64,000 nucleotides of DNA from JAIQFF01 sp963788505 (GCA_963788505.1 CAWBGY010000011.1:124001-188000), one strand, 5' to 3'; shown: positions 7,513-16,896, counted from the stretch's first letter. The notes: generated by a model not told the origin, from the letters alone. Program-made: numbers and translations.

Positions 7513-8856
7513 CTATGCGCTTGCTTTATCGGTCAGCGGCAGAGTCCCGTCCTCGTCACTCTTGGAGGTTGTCGCCGCATCCAATTCCAGCTGTTCCTGC
7601 CCACTAAGCGCCGTGACTTTGCCGCGGTAAGTCTTCAAATGTCGCTGGGCCGTGTCGAAGGCTTCCTGGGCCTTATTGAGATTTTTGCCGACATTTTCAA
7701 ACTGGTTCTGGAAATGGTCGAAGGACTTCTGCGCTTTGGCCAGCTCCAGGCGGCTCTTTTCGAAACGGCTGGCTACTTCGTACCATTTGTGCACCAGCGC
7801 AATCGTATGCAAGGTCATCAGCAGAGTATTGGGTGAAACCGGAAACACGTGTTGCGCGTTGAGCCAGTCGGCAAGTTCGCGGTTGCGGACCGCTTCCATG
7901 TAGAGCGTTTCGCTGGGCAGGTACATCAAGGCAATATCTGTGGTGCCGTGTTCGGGCTGGATATAAGCTTTGATCCGCCTGGCTTCGGTCTTCATCACGC
8001 GCACAAACTCATGCCGGGCCTCTTCAATTTCGGATTCGACGTTGCTTTCGAAGAGCGCCAGCACCTGTTCGCGGGGAAATTTGGCGTCGATCGGGAGGCG
8101 ACGATCCGGAAACTGGATGACGGCATCCGCCCGTCCGCTGCCATCGCCGGCGGAAGATTGTATTTCGAACATGTGCGCCGGCAGAAAGTCGGACAGCAAA
8201 CGCTCGAGGCTGGCCTCGCCAAACTGGCCGCGCAGGTGCGGCAGCTTGAGCATGTTGTTGAGATCGTTGATGGAGTGTCCCAGCGCGCCTACCTCGCGCA
8301 ACTGCTCTTCCGCGGCCTTCAAGTGCTGCTGTACTTTTTCAAACTGGGCAAATCCTTCCTTGATGTTCTGGTCGAGCTTCAGTTGTACCTGATCGGTGAT
8401 GGCGAGCAGCTTCTGGTCCACGCGATCGCGAATTGAATCCAGGCTTTGCGCCGTTTTCTGATTGAGATTTTCAAATTCGACTTTGAGCTGGGAGGTGGTC
8501 AGTGCCAACGACGTAGTCAGTTCAGTCCGCGCCTCCCGCAAATCCCGAGTCTGCTCCCGGCGTCCACCACTCAATTGGGCTTCCACCGAACTGCGGATTT
8601 CGTTGAATCCCTGGGTGAGGCGGTCCGTCACTCCCTGGCGCAGGTCCCCCTTGGTGCTCTCCAGGCGCGTGGCCATGTCGACCGTGGCATCGTTGAACTT
8701 CTGGCTGAGGGACTCATGCAGCAGCGCGGTTTGTTGGGCAAGCTCCGTAATTTCAGTTGTTTGCGTAGGGCCTGAACTTCGGCGAAAAATGGCCGCAAGC
8801 AGTACCAGAAGTACTAGGTTCACAACGACAAGTATGCCCAGCAGTAATGTCCCCAT
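7513..8856 (-). CDS. rmuC: RmuC family DNA recombination protein
   Basis: A 447-residue protein with an N-terminal membrane anchor (about 4-23), a long coiled coil (35-185) and the RmuC nuclease-like domain (about 190-420). The domain contains KLPHLRGQFGEASLERLL and the hallmark ADAVIQFPDRRLPIDAKFP, where the D-x-K pair resembles a PD-(D/E)XK active site. In E. coli RmuC limits recombination at inverted repeats. That is noteworthy in a genome packed with palindromic elements, though the connection is only inference. Confidence 0.92.
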   Translation of the reverse strand: MGTLLLGILVVVNLVLLVLLAAIFRRSSGPTQTTEITELAQQTALLHESLSQKFNDATVDMATRLESTKGDLRQGVTDRLTQGFNEIRSSVEAQLSGGRREQTRDLREARTELTTSLALTTSQLKVEFENLNQKTAQSLDSIRDRVDQKLLAITDQVQLKLDQNIKEGFAQFEKVQQHLKAAEEQLREVGALGHSINDLNNMLKLPHLRGQFGEASLERLLSDFLPAHMFEIQSSAGDGSGRADAVIQFPDRRLPIDAKFPREQVLALFESNVESEIEEARHEFVRVMKTEARRIKAYIQPEHGTTDIALMYLPSETLYMEAVRNRELADWLNAQHVFPVSPNTLLMTLHTIALVHKWYEVASRFEKSRLELAKAQKSFDHFQNQFENVGKNLNKAQEAFDTAQRHLKTYRGKVTALSGQEQLELDAATTSKSDEDGTLPLTDKASA

Positions 8857-8950
8857 CGTAAGGTGCTCAGATTGATTCTAGGGTCTAGCGTGAGGGAAGC
8901 AAAGCGGAAGTTTGATTTCGCATCCATCCAGCCGCGGCGTGACGACTCAC

Positions 8951-9802
8951 ATGGCCCCTGACCTGAAAGCTCTCCTGGCGATTGTTCTTGCCACCGGCGT
9001 CGTGCTGGTTGAGGCTCGGCCAGTGCGGGCGGCGGAACAGGCGTCCACCGCCGCAGCGACGGAATCGCAGCCCTCCCCTTATTACGACGCCGAGGCGGAA
9101 CGCCAGCTTCTCGAAATGGCGAACCGGGAACGAGCCAAGGCCGGGCTTCCGCCCTTGCAAGTGGATGACGGAATGACCCGGGCCGCGCGAGCCCACGCTT
9201 CTGCCATGGCGGCACAGCAAAAACTTTCGCACCAGCTTTCCGGCGAGCCCAACCTGGCGCACCGCTTGGCCGCCAATACCAAAACGCACCTCGATCGGTC
9301 GGGAGAAAATGTAGCCTTCGCCGGCAGCGTGGACCAGGCGCAGGACAGCTTGATGCGTTCTCCGCCCCATCGCGCGAACCTGCTCAATGCCAACTACAAC
9401 GTGGCCGGGTTCAGCGTGGTGCGCAGCGGATCTTTGCTGTATGTGGCCCAGGACTTCGGACACAGTTTGCCCAGCTATTCCGATGCCGAAGCGGAGGTGC
9501 TCGTCGCCAGGAGCGTGGATCAGATGCGGGCCCGGAGCCACCTGGCGGGGTTGCAGCGCATGGACGGCAAGAAAGCGGCGTCCACGGCTTGCGCCATGGC
9601 CGAGGCTGATTCGTTGGGCACGCCAGGGCCGAGAGCCCGCGCAGTCTTGCGCTACACAACTTCCGAGCCGCAGGTCCTTCCCGAAAAGGCAGCCCGTGTG
9701 ATCCAGGACCGGTCGCTTGGCGCTTTCGCCGCCGGCTCCTGCTACGCCCGCACACGCGCCTATCCCACGGGAGCGTACTGGGTTGCGCTGCTCTTCTACT
9801 AG
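8951..9802 (+). CDS. Secreted CAP-domain (SCP/PR1-like) protein
   Basis: This 283-residue protein has a signal peptide (about 1-28), a linker, and a CAP domain (about 45-170). The conserved residues are visible: H82 in ARAHASAMA, GEN at 118-120 and H140 in PPHRANLL. Bacterial CAP proteins are secreted and of unclear biochemical role. A second region (175-283) has no clear family and includes two cysteines. ATG 8951 is chosen because the signal peptide begins there; the upstream ORF start at 8912 adds a hydrophilic stretch. It is divergent from rmuC. Confidence 0.8.
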   Translation: MAPDLKALLAIVLATGVVLVEARPVRAAEQASTAAATESQPSPYYDAEAERQLLEMANRERAKAGLPPLQVDDGMTRAARAHASAMAAQQKLSHQLSGEPNLAHRLAANTKTHLDRSGENVAFAGSVDQAQDSLMRSPPHRANLLNANYNVAGFSVVRSGSLLYVAQDFGHSLPSYSDAEAEVLVARSVDQMRARSHLAGLQRMDGKKAASTACAMAEADSLGTPGPRARAVLRYTTSEPQVLPEKAARVIQDRSLGAFAAGSCYARTRAYPTGAYWVALLFY

Positions 9803-10130
9803 ACCGCACAGCACCATGGCGCGGGCGGCCAACATCCGGCGCTAAAAGAGCGTCACGTTTGAGCGCGGTGGCGGCACGGGTGAAGGGGTTGCGGAAGCAC
9901 TCAATTTGCCGAACGAGGCGACCACGGGGGCTAAAGCCCCCACACCTTCCTGCGACCGACGCGGCCCTGAAGGGCCGCTCTTCCACCCTGCGACCGACGC
10001 GGCCGTGAAGGGCCGCTCTTCCACGGAAGGGCCACTTCGCCCTTACCAGGCTCGCGGCACGTAGGACCTATCCAAAGTGAATTGCCGCGTGTGCTAGTCT
10101 GCAGGCATCTAATTGCGGAAAGCAAAGTTC
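9803..10130. other. Intergenic region with tandem palindromic repeats
   Basis: No gene is seen here. A short palindrome GGGGGCTAAAGCCCCC lies near 9926-9941. It is followed by two 38-base tandem copies (about 9950-9986 and 9988-10024) of CTGCGACCGACGCGGCC plus TGAAGGGCCGCTCTTCCAC. Each copy contains GCGGCC..GGGCCGC self-complementarity. Confidence 0.7.
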
Positions 10131-11075
10131 GTGGACGCAACCTCGCCAATCCGTGTCGGCACTGCCGGCTGGTCCTACAAGGACTGGGAGGGCATCTTCT
10201 ATCCGCCGGGCATGCAGCACCGGAAACAGCATCCCCTGGAAATCCTGGCACGCTGCTTTGACATGGTGGAGATCAACACTTCTTTCTACGGGCACATCAA
10301 GCCCCATCTGGCCAAGCTCTGGGTACGAAAAGCGGAGGCAGTGAATCCGAATTTCATGTTCACCGCCAAACTGCATCGCTCGTTTACTCACAATCCCATG
10401 GCGATCATGGAGCCCACTTCCGCCGCGTCCATCCGGCCGAACGACGAAGACGAAGCCCTGGCGCGCGAAGGACTGGAAGCGCTGGCCGGAGAAGGGAAGT
10501 TGGGGGCGCTGCTGATTCAGTTTCCGGTTTCATTCAAGAACACGTCGCTGAACCGGGAATATCTCGAGAAGCTGCTGCGCCAGTTTATCGAATATCCGCG
10601 GGTGGTCGAAGTACGGCACGATAGCTGGGAGAATCCCGATACCATCAACGACTTCATGCAGAAAAGTGTCGCGTTCTGCAACATTGACCAGCCGCTGCTC
10701 GGCCGCTCGCTTCACCCCACGGAACATGTAACTTCTCCAGTGGGCTACGTGCGCTTGCACGGACGAAATTATGATCAGTGGTTTGACGCGGAAACCGGCG
10801 CTGATCGCTACAACTATCTCTACAGCGAAGCCGAACTGGCAGGATGGAAAGAAAAAATCGTTCACATCGCCGCCAAAGCCGAGGTCACCTACGTAGTGAC
10901 CAACAACCACTTTGAAGGCAAGGCGGGAGTCAACGCTCTGCAACTCAAGCACATGTTGACGGGACATCGCGTAAAGGCGCCCGAACCGCTGCTGGAGCAC
11001 TATCCCGACTTGGCCAAGATCGCCGATCCAATCTTCGACGACAGAGCGAATCCGGATTTGCCGCTGCTGGCATAG
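10131..11075 (+). CDS. DUF72 family protein (YecE-like)
   Basis: A 314-residue TIM-barrel-like protein of the DUF72 family. Typical features are RVGTAGWSYKDWEGIFYP near the N terminus, EINTSFYG at about 50, a QFPVSFKN segment, VVEVRHDSW and YVRLHGRN. The family is widespread and its function unknown. No ATG is available at the N terminus; GTG 10131 is preferred because it gives the usual family start and GGAAAGC lies upstream, with TTG 10113 as the alternative. A family A REP follows just after the stop. Confidence 0.85.
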   Translation: MDATSPIRVGTAGWSYKDWEGIFYPPGMQHRKQHPLEILARCFDMVEINTSFYGHIKPHLAKLWVRKAEAVNPNFMFTAKLHRSFTHNPMAIMEPTSAASIRPNDEDEALAREGLEALAGEGKLGALLIQFPVSFKNTSLNREYLEKLLRQFIEYPRVVEVRHDSWENPDTINDFMQKSVAFCNIDQPLLGRSLHPTEHVTSPVGYVRLHGRNYDQWFDAETGADRYNYLYSEAELAGWKEKIVHIAAKAEVTYVVTNNHFEGKAGVNALQLKHMLTGHRVKAPEPLLEHYPDLAKIADPIFDDRANPDLPLLA

Positions 11076-11082
11076 GTTTGAA

Positions 11083-11116
11083 TGTAGGCGCGAGCGTCCT
11101 CGCTCGTGCGGCAGCG
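11083..11116 (+). repeat. REP element, family A (copy 3)
   Basis: TGTAGGCGCGAGCGTCCTCG followed by CTCGTGCGGCAGCG. GCGAGCG and CGCTCGT form the stem. It lies 28 bases left of the RAYT stop codon. Confidence 0.8.
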
Positions 11117-11144
11117 AGGGAAAGTCGCAGCCCCCATCTCGGCA

Positions 11145-11618
11145 TCAGGCGGTCTTTGCCAGAGTCGAAACCCACAACCACCGATATTCCATGGCCTTCT
11201 GCACCAATCCCGCCCGCACCGGGTTTTGGACCATATATTCAACCTTCGCGTGAACACTCTCCTCGCGCCGGAGCACTCGATCAAACGATTCACGCTGCCA
11301 GACTTGCCCGCTACGATGCAGCAAACGATTGATCCTGTGCGCGGAAGCGCTCTTGATGCCTTGCATGATCTCAGCGACGCTGTACAAGCTATCGCCGTTA
11401 TACAGTGGAGTGAAAATCAGGTGAACGTGGTCCGGCATGACCACAACTCCCCGCAGATCGAAGCGAGTTCCGTTTCCTTAGGTGCAAGATGCAAGAACGA
11501 TGGTCCGAGCCTCTGGAGGCAATATCCAGCGCTGGTGGGTGGAGAATGTTACGAAGATAGCTTTGCAGTCGCCTTGATAGTGGGGCAGGTGACGACGGTA
11601 TTCGTAAACTCGGCGCAT
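11145..11618 (-). pseudogene. REP-associated tyrosine transposase (Y1_Tnp/RAYT), nonsense-mutated
   Basis: Read from ATG 11618 the frame gives MRRVYEYRRHLPHY, a GDCKAIFVTFSTHQRW strand, then a stop (TAA, 11478-11480). Two codons after it the family sequence resumes (GTRFDLRG, VVVMPDHVHLIF) to the end. The catalytic HUH motif (HVH in MPDHVHLIF) and the nucleophilic tyrosine region (EYMVQNPVRAGLV) are intact. Length without the stop is about 157 residues, normal for short RAYTs. One base change (TAA to CAA, AAA or GAA) would restore a full protein. RAYTs nick and mobilise REP palindromes as single strands. Confidence 0.88.
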
Positions 11619-11719
11619 CCGACACGAATACCACAAAGAGCCGGCACGAACGTGATAGTGGGACTTAAAGTGAAATTCTTAGTTTCGAAATGGGAAAAAC
11701 ACTTGGGATGCGTCTTTGC

Positions 11720-11752
11720 CGCTGCCGCACGAGCGGGACGCTCGCGCCTACA
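11720..11752 (-). repeat. REP element, family A (copy 4, inverted)
   Basis: Read on the minus strand this is TGTAGGCGCGAGCGTCCCGC followed by TCGTGCGGCAGCG, the same as the 729-761 copy. It sits between the RAYT start side and the end of ispG, and its last bases abut the ispG stop codon. Confidence 0.8.
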
Positions 11753-12992
11753 TTACTTTGCGGCCAGTTCTTCTTTGGCGGCGTAGTGCGACTCGACGTA
11801 GTCGTCGAGAATCTTGATGAACTCGGCGACGATCCTGTCGCCCTTCAGAGTGGTGAACAAGCGGCCGTCTACGTAGACCGGCGCCTTCGGTTCCTCGAAC
11901 GTTCCCGGCAGTGAGATGCCCAGGCTTGCATGTTTCGACTCGCCCGGGCCGTTCACTACGCAGCCCATCACCGCGACCTTCATCTCTTCCACGCCGGTGT
12001 AGCGTACCTTCCAAACCGGCATCTGGTCGCGCAGGTAAGACTGAATCTGCTGGGCCATTTCCTGGAAGAAGGTGCTGGTGGTGCGGCCGCATCCCGGGAC
12101 ATGCCGTCACCTGGGGCGTGAAACTTCGGATGCCCAGGGATTGCAGAATCTGCTGTCCCACTCGAACTTCTTCAGTGCGATCACCATTGGGCGCAGGTGT
12201 GAGTGAGACTCGAATGGTGTCGCCGATGCCCTCCTGCAACAGCACGCCCATGGCGGCGCTCGAAGCGACAATTCCTTTGGCGCCCATGCCGGCCTCGGTC
12301 AGCCCGAGGTGCAGGGCATAGCTGCAGCGCGCGGCCAGCGAGCGGTACACATCGATCAGGTCCTGAACTCCGCTGACCTTGGCGCTCAGGATGATCTGAT
12401 CAGGCCGCAATCCGTACTTCTCCGCCAAGCCGGCGGAATTCAATGCGCTCACCACCATGGCTTCCATGGTGACTTCCCGCGCGTCTTTCGGTTCCGGCAG
12501 GAGTGAATTCTCGTCCATCATGCGCGTCAGCAGCGCCTGGTCGAGCGATCCCCAGTTCACGCCGATGCGCACCGGTTTCTGGTTCTCGACCGCAACCTCG
12601 ATCATGGTGCGGAAATTGTTATCGTCCTTGCGTCCAATTCCTACGTTGCCCGGGTTGATCCGGTACTTGGCCAGGGCCCGGGCGCAGTCGGGATACTTCT
12701 TGAGCAGGATGTGTCCGTTGTAATGGAAGTCACCAATGATGGGTACGCGAATGCCCTGTTTATCGAGTTGCTCGACAATCGGCGCCACGGCCGCGGCAGC
12801 TTCTTCATTGTTGACGGTGACTCGAACCAACTCCGACCCGGCGCGGGCCAGCGCCGCAACCTGCTGGACGGTGGAAGGAATATCGGCGGTGTCGGTATTG
12901 GTCATCGACTGCACCACAACTGGTGCATCGCTGCCCACCCTCACCCCGCCGACCGAGCCGGTAACTGATTTTCTGCGTCGAATGTCTGCCAT
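11753..12992 (-). CDS. ispG: 4-hydroxy-3-methylbut-2-enyl diphosphate synthase IspG (frameshifted)
   Basis: IspG (GcpE) converts MEcPP to HMBPP in the MEP isoprenoid pathway using a [4Fe-4S] cluster. The N-terminal TIM-barrel part is intact (RRKSVTGSVGGVRVGSDAPV, then VQSMTNTDTADI, RIGVNWGSLD). At residues QVTACPG the frame changes: the expected C-G-R-T-T-S-T follows only after removing one net base near 12092. The correct C-terminal part (MAQQIQSYLRDQMP, CVVNGPGESKHA, ending near 11753) lies in the other frame. The break destroys the second cluster cysteine of CPGC. An essential enzyme should not be broken, so an assembly error is likely, but a real mutation cannot be excluded. Confidence 0.9.
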
Positions 12993-13382
12993 GGAGAGCC
13001 TTTATTTTAGCACGGGGAAAGTTAGCTCTCAGCGATCAGCTCTCAGCTTTCAACAACTAAACGCCACAGAATGAGCGGATTATGCAGGGTGATGCATTCG
13101 GCACCCAGGTGTGGGGCGGAGACTCTCGTCCGCCGCCTTTGAAGTTGATCTTGCCTGTTGGTCTGGTTTGGTGCGGAAGCCTCGAACTTGCTGGGACGCT
13201 CCTAAAGCCCAATGCAAAAGCGGCGGACAGGAGTCTCCGCCCACATCTCACACGTACGGTTGCGCTTGAACGCTGCCCAACAGCAGGTCCCTCCACTGCG
13301 CTCGCTTCGCTTCGCTCCGGTCGGCAGGACAGAGCTTCTTGCGGAAACGCTGAAGGCTGAGAGCTGAAGGCTGAGAGCTGCT
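12993..13382. other. Intergenic region between ispG and rseP, filled with repeats
   Basis: No gene is supported. The region holds AGCTCTCAG-type direct repeats at about 13022-13060 and their inverted relatives (CTGAAGGCTGAGAGCTG, twice) at about 13347-13381. These bracket a family B palindromic pair at 13109-13246. Confidence 0.7.
13109..13246. repeat. Family B palindromic repeats in inverted pair (BIME-like)
   Basis: The left copy (13109-13150) reads GTGTGGGGCGGAGACTCTCG followed by TCCGCCGCC and an AT-rich tail. The right copy (13214-13246) is its inverse (GCGGCGGACAGGAGTCTCCG, CCCACAT). The two face each other across about 63 bases. Confidence 0.75.
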
Positions 13383-14723
13383 TTAAGGCATTCTCCCCAT
13401 CATGCCCGGCAGCATTTTGGCCACGTCGTTGTAGATGACCATGACGGCGAACAGGACCAGGAACACAAACGCCGCCTGGTAGATGCGTTCTTTGATCCGC
13501 AGGCTGATGTCCCTGCGGATAATGCTTTCGACGAACAGCAACAGAATGACTCCGCCGTCCATTATGGGAATGGGCAGCAGGTTAAAGATGCCCAGGTTGA
13601 GGCTGATTCCGGCGGTCAATTCCAAAAGCGGCGTCCAGCCTTTCTTGCTGGCTGCCTGCCCGGCGGCGCGTCCGATGCCGATCGGCCCCTCGACGGAACG
13701 GATCGAGATCTTGCGCTGTATCATTTTTTGCACCAGCTCCAGAATCAGGAGCGAGCCCTGCTCGTTCTGCACCAAGGAGCGGCGAAATGCCGCCGCCAGC
13801 GGCAACGAGGATACCGTCATAGGCTCACTTGCGAAGCCTACGCGGTACCGTTCTTCCCCTGAGGTGTCGGACAGAACCGGACGCATAACGAAACTCAGCG
13901 GCTGGCCATTCCGCAGGACCGCAATCCGGATGGGTTTGTCCTTGGTCTGCTTCAGGCTCTCGATCATGGCCTCGATGCCCGGCATCGGCTGCCCGTCCAC
14001 GCTGACAATCTCGTCGCCCAGTTTCATACCGGCCTGTTCGGCTGGCATGCCAGGCTCCAGGATGGTAACGGGGAAACTCGGCTCCTTGGGCTCCCATCCC
14101 GCGGACCCCATCTGATTCGGCCCCAGGGCCTCGGGCACGATCGTCTTCGATAAAGTCTTTCCTGCACGCTCAATCGTGAGGTCGAGAGGCTGGTTGGGAT
14201 TCAAAGCTACCCTGGGTATGACCTGGTCCCAGGTCGGATTTTCTATGCCCTCGATGCCAGCGATGCGGTCTCCCGCCAGGATTCCGGCCTTGGCTGCGGG
14301 CGTATCATGCTGCACCCATCCGATCACGGCAGGCTCGTCAAAAAATGACGGATATTCGTAATGCACCATGTAGACGCCGGTGAGCAGGCCCACGGCAAAC
14401 AGAATGTTCATGCCGGGACCGGCGATGGCGATCAGGAAGCGGTGCCATCGCGGGTGCGACATAAATTCCCCGGGATCGCCGCTGCGCTCATCCATCGGGT
14501 TTTCGCCGCTCATCTTGACGTATCCGCCCAGCGGCAATGCGTTGATGCGATAGTCGGTGTCGCCTCTCCTGAAACCGAACAGGCGTTTGCCAAAGCCAAT
14601 GGCAAATTGCTCCACCCGGACCCCCAACAGTTTGGCCACGGCGTAATGGCCAAACTCGTGAATCAGGATCATGAATCCCAAAATCACGCCGACGGCGAGC
14701 ACAGCAATCAAGAATCCAGACAT
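13383..14723 (-). CDS. rseP: RIP zinc metalloprotease RseP (site-2 protease)
   Basis: This 446-residue membrane protease has HEFGH at residues 22-26 in the first membrane helix (zinc ligands and catalytic Glu) and NLGIFNLLPIPIMDGG in the third, where the Asp of DGG is the third ligand. Two PDZ domains lie between (about 125-205 and 210-290: EPAVIGWVQHDTPAAKAG and VTILEPGMPAEQAGM). Length and order match RseP, which cleaves anti-sigma factors within the membrane. Position next to dxr, cdsA and uppS is the common bacterial arrangement. Confidence 0.95.
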   Translation of the reverse strand: MSGFLIAVLAVGVILGFMILIHEFGHYAVAKLLGVRVEQFAIGFGKRLFGFRRGDTDYRINALPLGGYVKMSGENPMDERSGDPGEFMSHPRWHRFLIAIAGPGMNILFAVGLLTGVYMVHYEYPSFFDEPAVIGWVQHDTPAAKAGILAGDRIAGIEGIENPTWDQVIPRVALNPNQPLDLTIERAGKTLSKTIVPEALGPNQMGSAGWEPKEPSFPVTILEPGMPAEQAGMKLGDEIVSVDGQPMPGIEAMIESLKQTKDKPIRIAVLRNGQPLSFVMRPVLSDTSGEERYRVGFASEPMTVSSLPLAAAFRRSLVQNEQGSLLILELVQKMIQRKISIRSVEGPIGIGRAAGQAASKKGWTPLLELTAGISLNLGIFNLLPIPIMDGGVILLLFVESIIRRDISLRIKERIYQAAFVFLVLFAVMVIYNDVAKMLPGMMGRMP

Positions 14724-14737
14724 ATATGAGGTTTTTC

Positions 14738-15949
14738 CTACTCTACCCGTATCGCGGTTGGGACCGGTCTCTGACTTTCCGACCTGGCCTCCACCCGTTC
14801 GACTCTTTCGCGGGCCAGTTCACGCGCCAGGGAGTCGGCTTCCAAGACCTGTTCTATAGATTCCAGTTTACCTACTTCCGTTGCAGAGAGGACTTCCCGG
14901 ATGACCTCAGGAATATGATCGAAGCCGATACGGCCCTGCAGAAACGCCGCCACCGCCACTTCGTCCGCGGCGTTGAGTGCCACAGTTTTCGCACCCCCGG
15001 CCTCCGCCGCTTCATAGGCAAGGCCCAGGCAAGGGAATTTTTGCATATCCGGCGGCAGGAATTCGAGATGCCGTAAGTCCATGACCGGGAAATGCATAGC
15101 CGACGGAATGCGATCCGGATAGGTCAACGCATAGAGGATGGGCAGCCGCATGTCCGTCACAGAAAACTGAGCAAGTATGCTGCCATCCACGAACTCGACC
15201 ATGGAGTGGATTGTGGACTGGGGATGCACTATCACCTGCACCCGGCTGGGCGGCAAGTTGAACAAACGGCAAGCCTCAATCACCTCAAAACCCTTGTTCA
15301 TCAAGGTGGCCGAGTCGATGGTGATGCGCTGGCCCATTTTCCACGTGGGGTGGTTCAGGGCCTGGGCCACCGTGATCGAAGAAAATTGCGACCCTGGTGT
15401 GTAAAGAAATGGTCCACCCGAGGCGGTCAGCCAGATCCGCTCCACTTCTTCCATCCGTCCACCCCGCAGGCATTGGTGGACCGCGTTGTGCTCGCTGTCA
15501 ATAGGCAGAAGAGGTTTGCCCCGGCGGCGCGCTTCGGCGGTGATCAATTCTCCGGCCGCCACCAGGCATTCCTTGTTGGCCAGTCCCACCGTCTTTCCTG
15601 CTTTTACCGCTTCGTAGGTGGCTTTGAGCCCGGCCACGCCCACAATCGCGCTGACCACGAAATCCACATCCGGATGAGTCGCGACCCTGACCGTTCCCGC
15701 CGGGCCATGTACGACTTCGATGTTTTTCATGCCGGACGTCTGCAGGCGGGAGCGCAGAATCTCGGCATCGACGGCGGTCGAAATCGAAATGAGCCTGGGC
15801 TTCCAGCGCCGGGCCTGCTCGAAGGCGGTGTCCACGTTCTGTCCGGCCGCAACAGCGACGACCTGAAAACGCTCGGGATAGGTTTCAACCACGCTCAACG
15901 TGCTGCGGCCAATCGAGCCCGTAGATCCCAGGATGGCAATACGTTTCAT
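14738..15949 (-). CDS. dxr: 1-deoxy-D-xylulose 5-phosphate reductoisomerase
   Basis: The 403-residue enzyme makes 2-C-methyl-D-erythritol 4-phosphate from DXP with NADPH, the first committed step of the MEP pathway. The NADPH loop ILGSTGSIGRSTL is at residues 6-18. The metal and substrate residues are in PIDSEHNA (about 150-157), with WLTASGGPF and KMGQRITIDSATLMNKG following. The C-terminal domain (LEFLPPDMQKFPCLGLAYEA) is complete. It lies 14 bases upstream of rseP and 38 bases downstream of cdsA, consistent with one operon. Confidence 0.97.
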   Translation of the reverse strand: MKRIAILGSTGSIGRSTLSVVETYPERFQVVAVAAGQNVDTAFEQARRWKPRLISISTAVDAEILRSRLQTSGMKNIEVVHGPAGTVRVATHPDVDFVVSAIVGVAGLKATYEAVKAGKTVGLANKECLVAAGELITAEARRRGKPLLPIDSEHNAVHQCLRGGRMEEVERIWLTASGGPFLYTPGSQFSSITVAQALNHPTWKMGQRITIDSATLMNKGFEVIEACRLFNLPPSRVQVIVHPQSTIHSMVEFVDGSILAQFSVTDMRLPILYALTYPDRIPSAMHFPVMDLRHLEFLPPDMQKFPCLGLAYEAAEAGGAKTVALNAADEVAVAAFLQGRIGFDHIPEVIREVLSATEVGKLESIEQVLEADSLARELARERVERVEARSESQRPVPTAIRVE

Positions 15950-15987
15950 AGCTAAAATTCAGGGTGGGGCGTAGCCAGGGGGGCGGC

Positions 15988-16890
15988 CTACTGCATCACG
16001 CGCCAAGCCGCATAGTACCACAGCAGCGGAGCGGCAAAGAGCAGGGCATCAATTCTGTCAAGCATGCCGCCGTGGCCGGGAAGCAGCGTTCCGGAATCTT
16101 TGATCCCGGCGCCCCGCTTGATCAGCGATTCCACCAGATCGCCCAGCTGGGCGGCGATATTAATGCCTGCGGAAAGCAGAATGATCGGCCACAGCGGCGC
16201 CTTCTCCAGGGCGAACACGCCGTCTTTCCGCTCGATCAGGTGTGCATTCAGCAGGGCGGTGCTGATGGGCAAGGCGTAGTTATACAGCAACATTCCAACC
16301 CCCACGCTGGCCAGCATCGAGGCCAGCGCTCCTTCCCACGTTTTTTTGGGACTGACGCGCGGCGACATCAGGTGGCGTCCCAACGAACGTCCCACAAAAT
16401 ACGCGAAAATGTCTCCCGCCCATACCAGCAGGAGCAGGTATAGCAACAGGAATGCCCCCGAGACCTGTTCCCGAATCTGCAGCAGGCATGCCAGCGGCAA
16501 AGCAATATATGTGAAGGCAAATGCCGAAGTCATGGCTGCCGGAAGTGCCGTGCCGAGATCGGCCCGTCTCATGCCGATCACCAGAAAAACAAACGGCGCG
16601 ATGACCGCCACAAACGCCGCGCTGCCGGCAAATACAGATGTGGAAAGCAGTGGAGTCTCATGTCCGGGATTCACCGCCAGGAACAGGAAGAACAGCCCGA
16701 TAAAAATGTAAGTTGGCCAGTGAAAGGGCCTGATCTTGTAGGTCTCCGAAATTTTGAGCAGTTCCTGGACCGCCAGCAATGCCACCAGGGCCGCCACCAG
16801 CGCCAGTACCGGCACCGGTGCCCGCAAAACCAGCAGGAGAACAATGGGAATCAGGAGCGCCGCGGTGAGGATTCGTTTCAGTAGTTGCAA
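15988..16890 (-). CDS. cdsA: Phosphatidate cytidylyltransferase
   Basis: This 300-residue integral membrane enzyme makes CDP-diacylglycerol from phosphatidate and CTP, the branch point of phospholipid synthesis. About eight membrane helices are visible. The C-terminal signature (RVSPKKTWEGALASM and later GDLVESLIKRGAGIKDSGTL, then PGHGGMLDRIDALL) is complete. The start is TTG at 16890, six bases after the uppS stop, so the genes are translationally close. The two halves of the signature carry the Asp and Lys expected for CTP and metal binding. Confidence 0.95.
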   Translation of the reverse strand: MQLLKRILTAALLIPIVLLLVLRAPVPVLALVAALVALLAVQELLKISETYKIRPFHWPTYIFIGLFFLFLAVNPGHETPLLSTSVFAGSAAFVAVIAPFVFLVIGMRRADLGTALPAAMTSAFAFTYIALPLACLLQIREQVSGAFLLLYLLLLVWAGDIFAYFVGRSLGRHLMSPRVSPKKTWEGALASMLASVGVGMLLYNYALPISTALLNAHLIERKDGVFALEKAPLWPIILLSAGINIAAQLGDLVESLIKRGAGIKDSGTLLPGHGGMLDRIDALLFAAPLLWYYAAWRVMQ

Positions 16891-16896
16891 GCCGTG

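Larger units (their letters stand above)
11083..11752. mobile_element. REPtron: decayed RAYT gene bracketed by inverted REP copies
   Basis: A family A REP reads forward at 11083-11116 and an inverted copy lies at 11720-11752. Between them is a minus-strand REP-associated tyrosine transposase gene carrying a premature stop. This is the classic arrangement of a RAYT with its cognate REP elements. Further single REPs of the same family are at 729 and 2063. Confidence 0.8.

Noticed and set aside
13082..13360. 92-residue plus-strand frame
   Set aside because: It spans family B repeats and has no supporting features.
15092..15955. 287-residue plus-strand frame
   Set aside because: Antisense to dxr, whose motifs are complete. 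It is a codon-bias shadow.
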